In this document: positions 53,847 to 64,000 of the stretch, piece by piece | How positions within the stretch are numbered: the stretch's first letter is position 1 | Layout of the letters: each line of letters opens with the position of its first letter | NCBI RefSeq assembly: GCF_000182645.1 | Contig: NZ_ACQA01000001.1 | Coordinates: forward strand, 496,001 to 560,000 | DNA from: Brucella intermedia LMG 3301 | GTDB taxonomy: Bacteria > Pseudomonadota > Alphaproteobacteria > Rhizobiales > Rhizobiaceae | DNA length: 64,000 nt | Direction: 5' to 3' | The notes under the pieces: model-generated | What the model saw: only the letters and a program-made list of their open reading frames with translations | Told to the model about the DNA's origin: nothing | The model's database searches: none | Program-made: the position numbers and the translations under genes

Positions 53847-55040
53847 GTGAATTCAGAGGCACCATCCGGAACACCGCCCGCGGACGAGCAGCCCACGGGC
53901 GCGACGCAGGAAACGAACGCGACTTCAAAGCCGTTCGTGCCGAAATCTGCGTCTGAAGCTCTGCGCCCCGAGCCGGGAACGCCGCCGCCGCGCAAGCGTT
54001 CACGCCATGCGCGCAGCCAGATCGTGGTGTTCATGAACTTCATGCTGTCGCTCGTCGTGCTCGTTCTGCTCGGCGCGTCCGCCTTGTTCTATTTCGGCAA
54101 GATGCAGTTCGATGCTCCGGGTCCGCTTGCTGCCGAGACCACATTTCTTGTCAAGCGCGGTGCCGGCATTGCCGAAGTCTCCAATAGTCTGGAAAACCGT
54201 GAAATCGTCAGCGATGCGCGCATCTTCCGCTATGGTATGCGCACGCTCGGACACGAAAATGATCTGAAGGCGGGCGAATACGCCATCCCTGCCGGGGCGA
54301 CGATGCGCGATGTGATGAATATTCTCATCAGCGGCAAGTCCATCATGTATCCGCTGACCATCCCGGAAGGTCTGACGGTGAAGCAGATTTTCGACCGTAT
54401 TTCGGTTGATCCGATTCTTGTCGGAGATATGCCGAAGGACATGCCACCGGAAGGCTCGCTCTTCACCGATACGCTGAATTTCACTCGCGGCACGACGCGT
54501 TCGGAAATCATCGACCGTATGATCGCCTCCCAGAAGAAGCTCGTGGACGAAGCCTGGGCAAAGCGTAATCCCGACCTGCCGGTCAAGGACAAGAACGAAT
54601 TCGTGACGCTGGCTTCCATCGTGGAAAAGGAAACCGGGATCGCGTCCGAGCGCCCGCATGTGGCCTCGGTCTTCGTCAACCGCCTGAAGAAGGGCATGCG
54701 CATCCAGTCCGATCCGACCATCATCTATGGTCTGTTCGGTGGGGCCGGCAAGCCGTCTGATCGCCCGATCTTCAAGTCGGACATCGAAAAGCCGACGCCT
54801 TACAACACCTATGTGATCAACGGTCTGCCGCCGACGCCCATTGCCAATCCGGGCAAGGCGGCACTGGAAGCTGTTGCCAACCCGCTGGATACGGAAGACC
54901 TCTATTTCGTCGCCGACGGAACGGGTGGCCACGTGTTCTCAAAGACGTTGCAGGAGCACAACGCCAATGTTCGCAAGTGGCGCTCCGTGGAACAGCAGAG
55001 GAATAGCGGCAACGTTCCAGATCAGAGCGCGGGACAATAG
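53847..55040 (+). CDS. mltG: Endolytic murein transglycosylase
   Basis: A 397-residue MltG (YceG). A Pro/Thr-rich cytoplasmic N-terminus of ~55 residues is followed by one membrane helix (IVVFMNFMLSLVVLVLLGAS, ~58-77) and a periplasmic domain. LASIVEKETGIASERPHVAS near residues 250-269 holds the catalytic Glu, and MRIQSDPTIIYGL follows. MltG cuts nascent glycan strands. GTG at 53847 follows GAGGTGAT. It stands after the fabF terminator, so it has its own promoter, though the fab-mltG order is widely conserved. Confidence 0.93.
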   Translation: MNSEAPSGTPPADEQPTGATQETNATSKPFVPKSASEALRPEPGTPPPRKRSRHARSQIVVFMNFMLSLVVLVLLGASALFYFGKMQFDAPGPLAAETTFLVKRGAGIAEVSNSLENREIVSDARIFRYGMRTLGHENDLKAGEYAIPAGATMRDVMNILISGKSIMYPLTIPEGLTVKQIFDRISVDPILVGDMPKDMPPEGSLFTDTLNFTRGTTRSEIIDRMIASQKKLVDEAWAKRNPDLPVKDKNEFVTLASIVEKETGIASERPHVASVFVNRLKKGMRIQSDPTIIYGLFGGAGKPSDRPIFKSDIEKPTPYNTYVINGLPPTPIANPGKAALEAVANPLDTEDLYFVADGTGGHVFSKTLQEHNANVRKWRSVEQQRNSGNVPDQSAGQ

Positions 55041-55064
55041 AGCGGCCTCTGGTGAGTTTGTTTT

Positions 55065-55106
55065 AACCGAAGCCGGCGGCAGATGCCGGCTTCGGTTCGG
55101 TTTTTG
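55065..55106 (+). terminator. Rho-independent terminator after mltG
   Basis: A perfect 13-base stem AACCGAAGCCGGC/GCCGGCTTCGGTT (55065-55077 and 55085-55097), followed by CGGTTTTTG. Confidence 0.93.
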
Positions 55107-55151
55107 AGTAAGTCCGCACCTCTGCGGACATGAGTTGAGGGGATGGAACGC

Positions 55152-56051
55152 ATGGCGCTCCAAAGCATGACCGGATTTGCACGCCACGCCGTGCAGCACA
55201 CCGTGGACGGCGGAGACGTGCGCATTGTCTGGGAGGTGCGTTCCGTCAACGGCAAGGGGCTCGACCTCCGGCTGCGTCTGCCGCAAGGTCTGGAAGCGGC
55301 GGAACACCCAGTCCGCTCGATGCTGGCACGCCATTTTTCACGCGGGAATTTTCAGGCAAGCCTCAGCGTAGAACGCAGTGAGGCTCAGGCCGGTTTCACC
55401 ATCAACCAGGCGATGCTCGCCGAGGTCCTCAAGCTTGGTGCGGATTTGCAGGCCAGGCACGGTCTCGCGCCTGCGAGTGTTGATGGCATTCTTTCGCTGC
55501 GTGGCATCATCGATCAGGTACAGGTGGCTGACAACGAAGATGAACGCGGCGTGCTGGAAGCGGCCATCGTCTCGAGCTTTGAAGAGGCGCTCAAGGCAAT
55601 TGCCGATGCTCGCAAACAGGAAGGCAAGGCTCTTTTCACCATTCTGTCCGCGCATGTCGATACTATCGAACGACTGACCGAGAGTGCCCGCCGTGACCCC
55701 TCGCGCAGTACCGATGCGATCAAGGCCCGTCTTGCGGGGCAGGTGGCCCTCCTGCTGGATGCCGCGCGTGAACTCGATGAAGCGCGGCTCTATCAGGAAG
55801 CGGCGTTTCTGGCGACCAAGGCCGATATTCAGGAAGAACTTGACCGGCTGGAAACGCATGTGGCGTCCGCCCGCAAACTTCTTGCTGACGGCGGCCCCAT
55901 CGGGCGCAAGCTCGATTTTCTTTCACAGGAATTTAATCGTGAAGCAAATACACTGTGTTCCAAATCGAACGCGGCGTCGATCACAGCCATCGGTCTGGAA
56001 CTGAAGGCGGTCGTGGATCAGTTTCGCGAACAAGTACAAAATCTGGAGTAA
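55152..56051 (+). CDS. YicC/YloC family endoribonuclease
   Basis: A 299-residue protein. [14 protein letters not shown] opens the YicC-like N-terminal domain; [18 protein letters not shown] is its core. The C-terminal DUF1732 region has [14 protein letters not shown] helices and [20 protein letters not shown]. YicC of E. coli is an RNase that affects small RNA stability. I prefer ATG at 55152 over 55143, since the GAGGGG site is too close to the latter. gmk begins nine bases after the stop, so the two form an operon. Confidence 0.9.
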   Translation: MALQSMTGFARHAVQHTVDGGDVRIVWEVRSVNGKGLDLRLRLPQGLEAAEHPVRSMLARHFSRGNFQASLSVERSEAQAGFTINQAMLAEVLKLGADLQARHGLAPASVDGILSLRGIIDQVQVADNEDERGVLEAAIVSSFEEALKAIADARKQEGKALFTILSAHVDTIERLTESARRDPSRSTDAIKARLAGQVALLLDAARELDEARLYQEAAFLATKADIQEELDRLETHVASARKLLADGGPIGRKLDFLSQEFNREANTLCSKSNAASITAIGLELKAVVDQFREQVQNLE

Positions 56052-56059
56052 CAGGTATC

Positions 56060-56722
56060 ATGGCCATCTCTTCGGTTGAAAATGGCGTCGCACGCAGAGG
56101 CTTGATGGTGGTGATCTCATCGCCCTCCGGGGCGGGAAAGTCGACCATCGCCCGGCTTTTGCTGGAAGACAAGAAGATGAACCTCTCCTTGTCGATCAGT
56201 GTGACGACGCGCCAGCGCCGCCCGAGCGAGATCGAGGGGGTCCACTACCATTTCAAGACCATACGCGAATTCGAGCGTCTGCGGGACAATGACGAACTGA
56301 TCGAATGGGCCGAAGTTCACGGCAATTTCTACGGCACGCTCCGTGAAACTGCCGAGATTGCGCTGGCCGACGGTCAGGACATGCTCTTCGACATCGATTG
56401 GCAGGGCGCAGACCAGTTGCAGGCAAAGATGCCTGCCGATGTGGTCTCTATCTTCATCCTGCCGCCGACCATGCGCGAACTGCAGCAGCGCCTGAACCGC
56501 CGCGCCGAAGACACGGCGGATGTCATCGAGACACGCTTGCAGAATGCCCGCTTCGAAATCCAGAAATGGGTGAAGTACGATTACATCGTCATCAATGAAG
56601 ACCTCGACCGCTCCTTCGCCGCGATCAAATCTATTATCGAGGCCGAACGTCTTCGCCGCGATCGCCGTCCGGGCCTGTTCGATTTCGTAACCGGTTTGCT
56701 GGAAGAAGAGCCGGGCGTCTAA
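56060..56722 (+). CDS. gmk: Guanylate kinase
   Basis: A 220-residue GMP kinase. [18 protein letters not shown] is the P-loop near residues 18-35, followed by [31 protein letters not shown] and [15 protein letters not shown], all family blocks. It makes GDP for nucleotide supply. ATG at 56060 fits the usual N-terminus; the frame is open upstream but overlaps yicC. Confidence 0.97.
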   Translation: MAISSVENGVARRGLMVVISSPSGAGKSTIARLLLEDKKMNLSLSISVTTRQRRPSEIEGVHYHFKTIREFERLRDNDELIEWAEVHGNFYGTLRETAEIALADGQDMLFDIDWQGADQLQAKMPADVVSIFILPPTMRELQQRLNRRAEDTADVIETRLQNARFEIQKWVKYDYIVINEDLDRSFAAIKSIIEAERLRRDRRPGLFDFVTGLLEEEPGV

Positions 56723-56737
56723 GACGAGAACCGGCTT

Positions 56738-57028
56738 TTACGAAAGCCTGATGGTTATTCTGTCGGTTTCGTTTGCGAGGCGGATGAACGCTTCGAGAAA
56801 CGGTTGACCGCCGCGTGTTTTCAACTTGGCGAGCGCATCGACATTCTGGAAAACGAGTTCGCACTCTCCCGGCCAGCCGGGACCTTGCCATTGCACTGCG
56901 TCGCAGAACGAGTCCAGTGTGTAGCCGAAGGCTTCAGGATTTTCCGCAGGAACGGCGGAAAGATAACGTCGCCAGAGTTCGTCAGCGCTCTCTATTCCTG
57001 TGCAATCAATTATGTAGACGGGCAGCAT
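56738..57028 (-). CDS. Barstar family protein
   Basis: A 96-residue protein of the barstar (ribonuclease inhibitor) fold: VYIIDCTGIESADELWRRYL at the start, FGYTLDSFCDAVQW near residues 33-46 and a final strand DRITIRLS. Barstar of Bacillus blocks barnase. No barnase-type RNase lies nearby, so this may be an orphan immunity protein or have another target. It is one base after the stop of a small membrane-protein gene on the same strand. Confidence 0.82.
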   Translation of the reverse strand: MLPVYIIDCTGIESADELWRRYLSAVPAENPEAFGYTLDSFCDAVQWQGPGWPGECELVFQNVDALAKLKTRGGQPFLEAFIRLANETDRITIRLS

Positions 57029-57029
57029 A

Positions 57030-57176
57030 TCAGCCTAGCAGGATCAATAGGCCATCCACCATGCCAAGGACGAGGATGAGCGCTCCCATGGCGATGGCTG
57101 TCACGACCAGGACCCGTCTCTGCCGGTCACGCTTCTCCGTTCGCTTGCCCGTCCAGTCGTAGGGCGATTGAGGCAT
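57030..57176 (-). CDS. Small single-pass membrane protein
   Basis: A 48-residue protein: a basic N-terminus MPQSPYDWTGKRTEKRDRQR and one hydrophobic helix VLVVTAIAMGALILVLGMVD. ATG at 57176 follows GGAGAGAGAA. It precedes the barstar gene by one base, so they are co-transcribed. Function unknown; the helix could anchor a complex with the barstar-like protein, but that is inference. Confidence 0.7.
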   Translation of the reverse strand: MPQSPYDWTGKRTEKRDRQRRVLVVTAIAMGALILVLGMVDGLLILLG

Positions 57177-57306
57177 TTCTCTCTCCAGATCGGCGCGGCA
57201 TTGAAAGTCGCCATGCAGCCGTATCCGTAACCTGCACTTTACCGCTCTTATCCGCAAGCAAGATGAAGCTAATAAATATCTGCGCTCGCATGGCGTGAGG
57301 GCATGG

Positions 57307-58719
57307 CTATACAGCCGTGCCGCCCACCGTTACCTGATCCATGCGCAAATGCGGCTGGCCGACGCCGACGGGAACCCACTGGCCTCCTTTTCCGCAATTG
57401 CCGCTGCCAGTATCGAGTTTCATATCGTTGCCGATCATCGAAATACGCTGCATCGCATCCGGGCCGTTGCCGATCAGCATCGCACCCTTGATCGGCGCGC
57501 CGACCTTGCCGTCCTCAATCATGTAGGCTTCCGTGCAGCCGAACACGAATTTGCCGGATGTGATATCCACCTGGCCGCCACCGAAGGAAACGGCGTAGAT
57601 GCCTTTCTTCATGGAGGCGATGATCTCCTCAGGCGACTTGTCGCCTGAAAGCATGTAGGTGTTGGTCATGCGTGGCATGGGTGCATGAGCATAGGATTCT
57701 CGGCGCCCATTGCCGGTTGCTTCCATGCCCATCAGGCGCGCATTCTGGCGGTCCTGCATGTAGTTGACGAGTTTGCCGTCCTCGATCAGCACGGTGCGAT
57801 TGGTCGGCGTGCCTTCATCGTCGATGGTGAGAGAGCCGCGACGCTCGACGATCGTGCCGTCGTCGACCACCGTCACGCCTTTCGATGCAACCTGCTGGCC
57901 GAGGAGACCGGCAAAAGCGGAGGTCTTCTTGCGATTGAAGTCGCCTTCCAGCCCATGGCCAACCGCTTCATGCAGCATCACGCCCGGCCACCCGTTTGCC
58001 AGAACGATGTCGAATGTGCCTGCGGGGGCGGGGATGGCCTCCAGATTGACGAGCGCCTGCCGAAATGCCTCATCGGCGGCATGCTGCCAGCTTTCAGTCG
58101 TGACGAATTCGCCAAATCCCTTGCGTCCGCCAACCGTATGAGAACCTGATTCCTGGCGGTCGCCATTGCCTGCCACCACCGAGACGCTCAACCGGACCAT
58201 GGGCCTTATATCGCGCACGAAGTGACCGTCGGCACGCAATATTTCGACCTGCTGCCACGATCCTGCAAGCGAAACGGAAACCTGTCTCACCTTCGGGTCC
58301 TTGGCGCGCAGATAGGCGTCGATCTGCTGCAACAGTTGCACCTTGGCGTCAAAGGTCGGGGAACCGATGGGATTTTCGTCCGTGTAAAGATGACGGTTGG
58401 TGCCAGCAGGCGCCGCCGAATAACTCCCGCTGTAGCCCTTGAGGGTTGCGGAAACCGCATCGGAAGCGCGTCGCAAGGCGGCGATAGACAGATCACCCGC
58501 ATGGGCATAGCCGATGGCTTCACCAGCGACCGATCGCAACCCGAATCCCTGATCCTGATTGAAGGAGCCGGTCTTGAGGCGGCCATTGTCGAAAACGAGA
58601 GCCTCCGCCTCGCGATATTCCACGAAGAGTTCGCCATCGTCGCTGCCTTTCAGGCTTTGGGCGACAAGGCGCTCGATATCATCGCGGCTGGCGTCGAAAC
58701 TGTCGATCAGGCTTTTCAT
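57307..58719 (-). CDS. tldD: Metalloprotease TldD
   Basis: A 470-residue TldD. With TldE/PmbA it forms a zinc protease that degrades unfolded peptides and matures microcin B17 and CcdA-type substrates in E. coli. The metal site HExxxH is HEAVGH at residues 250-255, inside NGWPGVMLHEAVGHGLEGDF. GGGQVDITSGKFVFGCTEAY near the C-terminus is also conserved. The start codon follows at once on the terminator-like hairpin of the upstream ialB gene, whose stem contains the tldD ribosome site. Confidence 0.95.
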   Translation of the reverse strand: MKSLIDSFDASRDDIERLVAQSLKGSDDGELFVEYREAEALVFDNGRLKTGSFNQDQGFGLRSVAGEAIGYAHAGDLSIAALRRASDAVSATLKGYSGSYSAAPAGTNRHLYTDENPIGSPTFDAKVQLLQQIDAYLRAKDPKVRQVSVSLAGSWQQVEILRADGHFVRDIRPMVRLSVSVVAGNGDRQESGSHTVGGRKGFGEFVTTESWQHAADEAFRQALVNLEAIPAPAGTFDIVLANGWPGVMLHEAVGHGLEGDFNRKKTSAFAGLLGQQVASKGVTVVDDGTIVERRGSLTIDDEGTPTNRTVLIEDGKLVNYMQDRQNARLMGMEATGNGRRESYAHAPMPRMTNTYMLSGDKSPEEIIASMKKGIYAVSFGGGQVDITSGKFVFGCTEAYMIEDGKVGAPIKGAMLIGNGPDAMQRISMIGNDMKLDTGSGNCGKGGQWVPVGVGQPHLRMDQVTVGGTAV

Positions 58720-58765
58720 AAAAATAAATCCTGCAGCATGTGTTTGCTGCAGGATGTAAGCCTTA
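58720..58765 (-). terminator. Hairpin between ialB-like gene and tldD, overlapping the tldD ribosome site
   Basis: An 11-base perfect stem ATCCTGCAGCA/TGCTGCAGGAT (58738-58748 and 58755-58765) with loop TGTGTT. Leftwards it is followed by TTATTTTTATG, where ATG is the tldD start. The only ribosome site, GCAGGAT, lies in the second strand of the stem. Confidence 0.8.
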
Positions 58766-58800
58766 AATCGGTTGAGAACAACCGGTCATCGCAGTTGTGA

Positions 58801-59415
58801 TCAGGGCAGGGCGTCGAAGCCTTCGCCGAAGCCCTTCAGATCGACGGGAATGCCAACCCCTTCTTCCGGTGTCTGGAAGACGATGAAGGTCGCAGCCTTG
58901 CCGGAGCGCAACGTCTTGAGAAGATCATCCTCAAGGATCACCTCGGCGTAGCAGCCGTCTTCGAAGCAGCGGACGAAATAGGCGCGACCAATGTCCTTGC
59001 CGTCGACATTGAGGCCAAGGCCATTGGGAAGCAGGACACCAAGCGGCGCCAGAACACGAAGAATGCGGGCCTTGTTGTCAGCCGTCTTGAGAACGACAAC
59101 CGAAAGGCCGAGTTCCGGACGTTTTGCAGCGACCACGTTCTGGATCAGCGCGCACTGTTCCGTCTTTGCACCAGCGGGCGTGTCACAGAGAACGGACCAT
59201 GCGCCGTGCTGCGACTTGAGCTTGCCGCTCTGCTGCGGGCTGGACGGAGCCGCCTGCGACTGCGCAGCCGGTGCCTCCTGTGGGGTTTGTAACTGCGCCG
59301 GTGCCTGCTGGGCAAGCGAAGGAAGCGTAGCAATGGCAAGCGCCATGCTGGCGCCCGTTGCTAGTGTTGCGAGGCGCTGGCTGATCGTGCGGCGGGCAAG
59401 CATGCGAAAAGTCAT
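58801..59415 (-). CDS. Invasion-associated locus B (IalB) family protein
   Basis: A 204-residue exported protein. Signal peptide: basic MTFRMLARRTISQRL, hydrophobic ATLATGASMALAIATLPSLA, cleavage SLA-QQ. A 35-residue Gln/Ala/Pro-rich linker leads to the IalB domain, HGAWSVLCDTPAGAKTEQCA with its first Cys pair and FVRCFEDGCYAEVILEDDLL with the second, so two disulphides are likely. IalB proteins are linked to host-cell invasion in Bartonella; in free-living relatives the role is unknown. ATG at 59415 has GGAG upstream. Confidence 0.88.
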   Translation of the reverse strand: MTFRMLARRTISQRLATLATGASMALAIATLPSLAQQAPAQLQTPQEAPAAQSQAAPSSPQQSGKLKSQHGAWSVLCDTPAGAKTEQCALIQNVVAAKRPELGLSVVVLKTADNKARILRVLAPLGVLLPNGLGLNVDGKDIGRAYFVRCFEDGCYAEVILEDDLLKTLRSGKAATFIVFQTPEEGVGIPVDLKGFGEGFDALP

Positions 59416-59818
59416 GAAATCTCCAGATCGAATCACCGGGACGTTAACGCGCTGCATTGGCCATGAAAAGCGCCGCGACCGGCGTTTCTCTGTCCTGGCC
59501 ATCATAGCAACGGTGATACCGTCTGTTGCATCGATTGTCACGCGGCACGTTAAAGGAAGCGTCTTGTCAAATCATGGCTTCATTAAGGGTTTCGTGCGGT
59601 TTTCCAAAGTTTTCGTGGTGGGCTGGAATAACTCCGCCAGGCCGAATAATCCGGGACATTCGCAATTCTTCGCGCGGCTGCGCGCAAAAATGCCGCACAG
59701 GAACATATTCGCCTTCCTTGCGGTGTGCGCTAAGGTGTGGTTTGAACGCCGACGGGGGATGCGGCCGTCTTTAGCGTCCGGCGTCCAGCTCGAAAGGGCG
59801 AAAAGGGAGAGAGTTCTG
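59416..59818. other. 403-base divergent spacer between the IalB-like gene and coxB
   Basis: It should contain promoters for both genes. A frame continuous with coxB is open through here, but the translation is not family-like. I see no repeat or RNA gene. Confidence 0.55.
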
Positions 59819-60703
59819 GTGGATAAGATTGTTGCCACAACGAAGGGCGCCTTCGGCGGCGCTCTTGCAGTGCTGTGGACGACTGGTGCCGCTTTTGCGG
59901 ATCAGCCCCGTCCCTGGGAATGGAGATTTCAGGACGCAGCGACTGGGATTGCCGAACAGATTCATTGGTTTGAGCGTTATACGCTCTGGTTCATTATTCC
60001 GATTACCCTGCTGGTTCTGTTTTTGCTGGTTTGGGTCGTGCTTCGCTTTCGCGCAAGCGCAAACCCCGAGCCGTCCAAAACCAGCCATAATACCGCTATT
60101 GAAGTGATCTGGACCATCGGGCCCGTGATCATTCTTCTGTTCCTGGCGGTCCCGTCTTTCCAGCTTCTGACGGCGCAATATTCGCCGGAAGATCCGACGC
60201 TGACGGTGAAGGCCACAGGATACCAGTGGTACTGGGGTTACGAGTATCAGGTCGATAATCCGGTGAGCTTTGATTCCCTCCTTCTGAAGGATGGTGATCG
60301 CGCCGCTGCCGGCAAGGAAGACAAGTCCCGCTATCCGCGTCTCCTGGCCGTCGACAACGAAGTCGTGGTTCCGGTTGGCGAAACGGTTCGTCTTCTCGTA
60401 ACTGCTGCCGACGTCATCCATTCTTGGACGATCCCGGCCTTCGGCGTGAAGATGGACGCTGTCCCGGGCCGTATCAACGAAGCCTGGTTCAAGGCGGACA
60501 GGGAAGGCCTTTACTACGGTCAGTGCTCGGAGCTTTGCGGCAAGGATCACGGCTTCATGCCAATCGCCGTGCGCGTTGTCTCCAAGGAGCAGTATCAGAC
60601 CTGGATCGCCGCTGCGGGATCGGATCTGAATGGCGCCAACAAGGCGCTTCAGGCCGCTGTCGAAGGTGGCGCAAACGATAAGGTGGCTGCGGCGGGTCTC
60701 TGA
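59819..60703 (+). CDS. coxB: Cytochrome c oxidase subunit II (aa3-type)
   Basis: A 294-residue subunit II. A signal sequence ends at GAAFA-DQPRPWEWRF. Two membrane helices lie at ~45-70 and ~87-110. The Cu-A domain carries the ligands: His in ADVIHSWTIP near 200, and the CxxxC with His and Met in YYGQCSELCGKDHGFMPIAV near 235-254. YQWYWGYEYQ is the electron-entry aromatic motif. GTG at 59819 has GGGAGAGAG upstream. ctaD follows 40 bases after its stop. Confidence 0.95.
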   Translation: MDKIVATTKGAFGGALAVLWTTGAAFADQPRPWEWRFQDAATGIAEQIHWFERYTLWFIIPITLLVLFLLVWVVLRFRASANPEPSKTSHNTAIEVIWTIGPVIILLFLAVPSFQLLTAQYSPEDPTLTVKATGYQWYWGYEYQVDNPVSFDSLLLKDGDRAAAGKEDKSRYPRLLAVDNEVVVPVGETVRLLVTAADVIHSWTIPAFGVKMDAVPGRINEAWFKADREGLYYGQCSELCGKDHGFMPIAVRVVSKEQYQTWIAAAGSDLNGANKALQAAVEGGANDKVAAAGL

Positions 60704-60725
60704 TCCCGAACGCCAAGACTGTTGA

Positions 60726-62402
<1,677 letters not shown>

Positions 62403-62631
62403 TCGTGCGATGGGGCGGAGTCGGGAAAAGACTTCGCCCTTCTTTACAAAATGTGCTATGGGCGGGCGGCATTCTGTTCCGCCCGTCGCCGGTAGCCGAA
62501 AAAATCGGCCATCAAACAGGGCATTTCCGGCGGGAACAGAATGGTTTCCGGGAGGACATTGTTATGATGGTGCGGTCTGCGCTGTAGGGGCGCGGGTTCG
62601 GACCGGTGAACTCGAGGTTTTTGAAGTTAAA

Positions 62632-63579
62632 ATGTCTCTGGTGGAAAAAAACGCAGGTACCGATGACGCACTCGCTCTCTCAGAGGCGACCGCGCGCGAT
62701 TACCTTGTTCTTTTGAAGCCCCGCGTGATGTCCCTCGTGGTCTTCACCGGGCTGGTCGGTCTTGTGGTCGCGCCGGGACATATGAATCCTGTCCTTGCCG
62801 CCATCAGCATCTTGTGCATCGCGGTTGGCGCCGGCGCATCCGGTGCGCTGAACATGTGGTACGACGCGGATATCGATGCGGTGATGAAGCGTACGCGTAA
62901 CCGCCCCATTCCTGCAGGCGTTATAGCACCCAATCAGGTGCTGGCGTTTGGGCTGACGCTTTCCGCATTCTCCGTCATCACGCTCGGCCTCATGGTCAAC
63001 TGGCTGGCGGGCGCATTGCTGGCGTTCACGATCTTCTTCTATGCCGTCATCTATACGATGTGGTTGAAGCGCTCGACGCCGCAGAACATCGTTATCGGCG
63101 GTGCCGCTGGCGCATTTCCTCCGATGATCGGCTGGGCCGCCGCGACCGGCGAAATCACCTGGGACAGCTTAGTCCTGTTCATGATTATCTTCCTGTGGAC
63201 GCCGCCGCATTTCTGGGCGCTGTCCCTGTTCTCGTCAACTGATTATGAAGCGGCGCGTATTCCGATGATGCCGAACGTAAAGGGCGAGCTTTCAACCCGT
63301 CGTCAGGCGCTGTTCTATTCCATCATTATGGCTCCGGTCGGCGTCCTCCCTTGGGTGCTCGGCTTTGCAGGGCCTGTCTATGGCGCGGTTTCCACGCTGC
63401 TCGGACTGGCTTTCCTTTATTATGCATGGCGCCTGTGGGCTGCCGGATCGCAGCCTGCAATGCTGGCGGCCGCCCGCAAGCTGTTTCGCTTCTCGCTGCT
63501 TTACCTGTCGGGACTGTTTGCGGTGCTGCTTGTTGAAACACTTGCGGTCAAGGCACTGGCTGCCTTTGGAGTGCTCTAA
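62632..63579 (+). CDS. ctaB: Protoheme IX farnesyltransferase (heme o synthase)
   Basis: A 315-residue membrane prenyltransferase that converts heme b to heme o, the first step to heme a. The prenyl site N/D-rich motif is [19 protein letters not shown] near 83-101, the second motif [17 protein letters not shown] near 140-156, and the heme-binding [12 protein letters not shown] near 190. Nine helices are expected. It starts at ATG 62632; the frame is open upstream through 229 bases of non-family-like sequence. Its TAA overlaps the ATG of coxF. Confidence 0.95.
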   Translation: MSLVEKNAGTDDALALSEATARDYLVLLKPRVMSLVVFTGLVGLVVAPGHMNPVLAAISILCIAVGAGASGALNMWYDADIDAVMKRTRNRPIPAGVIAPNQVLAFGLTLSAFSVITLGLMVNWLAGALLAFTIFFYAVIYTMWLKRSTPQNIVIGGAAGAFPPMIGWAAATGEITWDSLVLFMIIFLWTPPHFWALSLFSSTDYEAARIPMMPNVKGELSTRRQALFYSIIMAPVGVLPWVLGFAGPVYGAVSTLLGLAFLYYAWRLWAAGSQPAMLAAARKLFRFSLLYLSGLFAVLLVETLAVKALAAFGVL

Positions 63580-63764
63580 TGGATAAGGCCGTACAGAAGC
63601 CGGTGGACAGCGAATTGGAACTGATCGTTCCAACGGAACAGCAGAAGAAAGCCCAGCGCAATCGCTCTTGGGGCTTGGCAATCGCTCTGGCGCTGTTCGT
63701 GCTGCTTGTCTATGTCGGCACGATTGCGAAACTGGGAGCCAATATTCTGGTACGGCCTCTCTGA
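63579..63764 (+). CDS. coxF: CoxF-type small oxidase accessory protein
   Basis: A 61-residue protein with one membrane helix (WGLAIALALFVLLVYVGTIAKLG region, about residues 31-50) and an acidic-basic N-terminus. It matches what is called CoxF in alphaproteobacterial cox operons, between ctaB and ctaG; its function is unknown. The ATG shares one base with the ctaB stop (TAATG), so translation is coupled. Confidence 0.85.
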   Translation: MDKAVQKPVDSELELIVPTEQQKKAQRNRSWGLAIALALFVLLVYVGTIAKLGANILVRPL

Positions 63765-63797
63765 CAGGCTGTTCCGGGAGGAAAATTGGAGGGGAAT

Positions 63798-64000
63798 ATG
63801 CCTGATCTGCACGAGAAGGATCAAAAGTTGAGGAAGCAACAGCGTTCAAACGCGACGATTGCTTTTGCTTGCCTGTCTTTCTTTGTCTGCATGATCGGTG
63901 CAGCCTATGCCTCCGTGCCGTTGTACCGCATTTTCTGTCAGGTGACAGGCTATGGCGGCACGACGCAGCGCGTGGAGCAATATTCCGATACCATTCTCGA
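63798..64000 (+). CDS. ctaG: Cytochrome c oxidase assembly protein CtaG/Cox11, 5' part
   Basis: The first 67 codons of Cox11, cut by the window end. A cytoplasmic N-terminus [16 protein letters not shown] is followed by one helix ([20 protein letters not shown]) and the conserved [20 protein letters not shown], where the Cys is the usual copper-delivery residue of the N-terminal signature. Its ATG at 63798 has GGAGGGG upstream. It inserts Cu-B into subunit I. Confidence 0.95.
   Translation, partial: MPDLHEKDQKLRKQQRSNATIAFACLSFFVCMIGAAYASVPLYRIFCQVTGYGGTTQRVEQYSDTIL

Noticed and set aside
62403..62631. A small gene between ctaD and ctaB
   Set aside because: Only very short frames such as MMVRSAL are present, and the longer frames have no conserved features or ribosome site.

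Overview
The window is a stretch of chromosome from an alphaproteobacterium of the order Hyphomicrobiales, most likely the Brucella/Ochrobactrum group. This is inferred from protein sequence and from gene neighbourhoods such as rpsF-rpsR-DUF2232-rplI, fabD-fabG-acpP-fabF-mltG-yicC-gmk and coxB-ctaD-ctaB-coxF-ctaG, with DUF6101, DUF1344 and IalB-type proteins. Coding density is high and GC is near 60 percent, apart from two AT-rich single-gene insertions. I saw no rRNA, tRNA, CRISPR array, transposase, integrase or plasmid function.

Layout. 1-4.1 kb: glycyl-tRNA synthetase (glyQ end, glyS), a small periplasmic protein and Sua5. 4.2-9.1 kb: an FAD-linked 2-hydroxyacid dehydrogenase, a DUF6101 protein and a two-gene acyl-CoA dehydrogenase/enoyl-CoA hydratase operon. 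9.3-10.1 kb: the first AT-rich orphan. 10.2-18.9 kb: purD, ubiA, pdxH, a membrane diguanylate cyclase, a lipoprotein, a DnaJ-like protein, fabI, a histidine phosphatase and a metallophosphoesterase. 19-29.9 kb: DUF1344, aroC, ribB, an HDAC-like deacetylase, xseB, DedA, GlsB, YidB, pirin and the dxs-tlyA-RNA methyltransferase operon. 29.9-30.8 kb: the second AT-rich orphan, abutting a racemase gene. 31.5-38.7 kb: LOG-family protein, PliC-type lysozyme inhibitor, LysM protein, ArsR regulator, Atm1-type ABC exporter, psd-pssA and an AAA ATPase.

39-49.5 kb is a long minus-strand housekeeping block: rpsF-rpsR-DUF2232-rplI, then cfa, dnaB, radA, cvpA, purF and an SDR. The DUF2232 gene carries an apparent one-base insertion. 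From 49.8 kb the plus strand holds the fatty-acid synthesis cluster with mltG, yicC and gmk. A minus-strand group follows (IalB-like protein, tldD, small membrane protein, barstar homologue), and the window ends in the cytochrome c oxidase operon, cut off inside ctaG.

Functionally this is core metabolism: fatty acid and phospholipid synthesis and modification (fabI, fabD/G/F, acpP, psd, pssA, cfa), purine, riboflavin, isoprenoid and quinone synthesis, DNA replication and repair, translation, and respiration. I found no convincing multi-gene accessory or defence system. The most novel material is the two orphan AT-rich genes, the 30-bp tandem repeat that re-creates the aroC stop codon, paired palindromes in the rpsF/fabD promoter region, a hairpin placed over the tldD ribosome binding site, and the DUF2232 frameshift.
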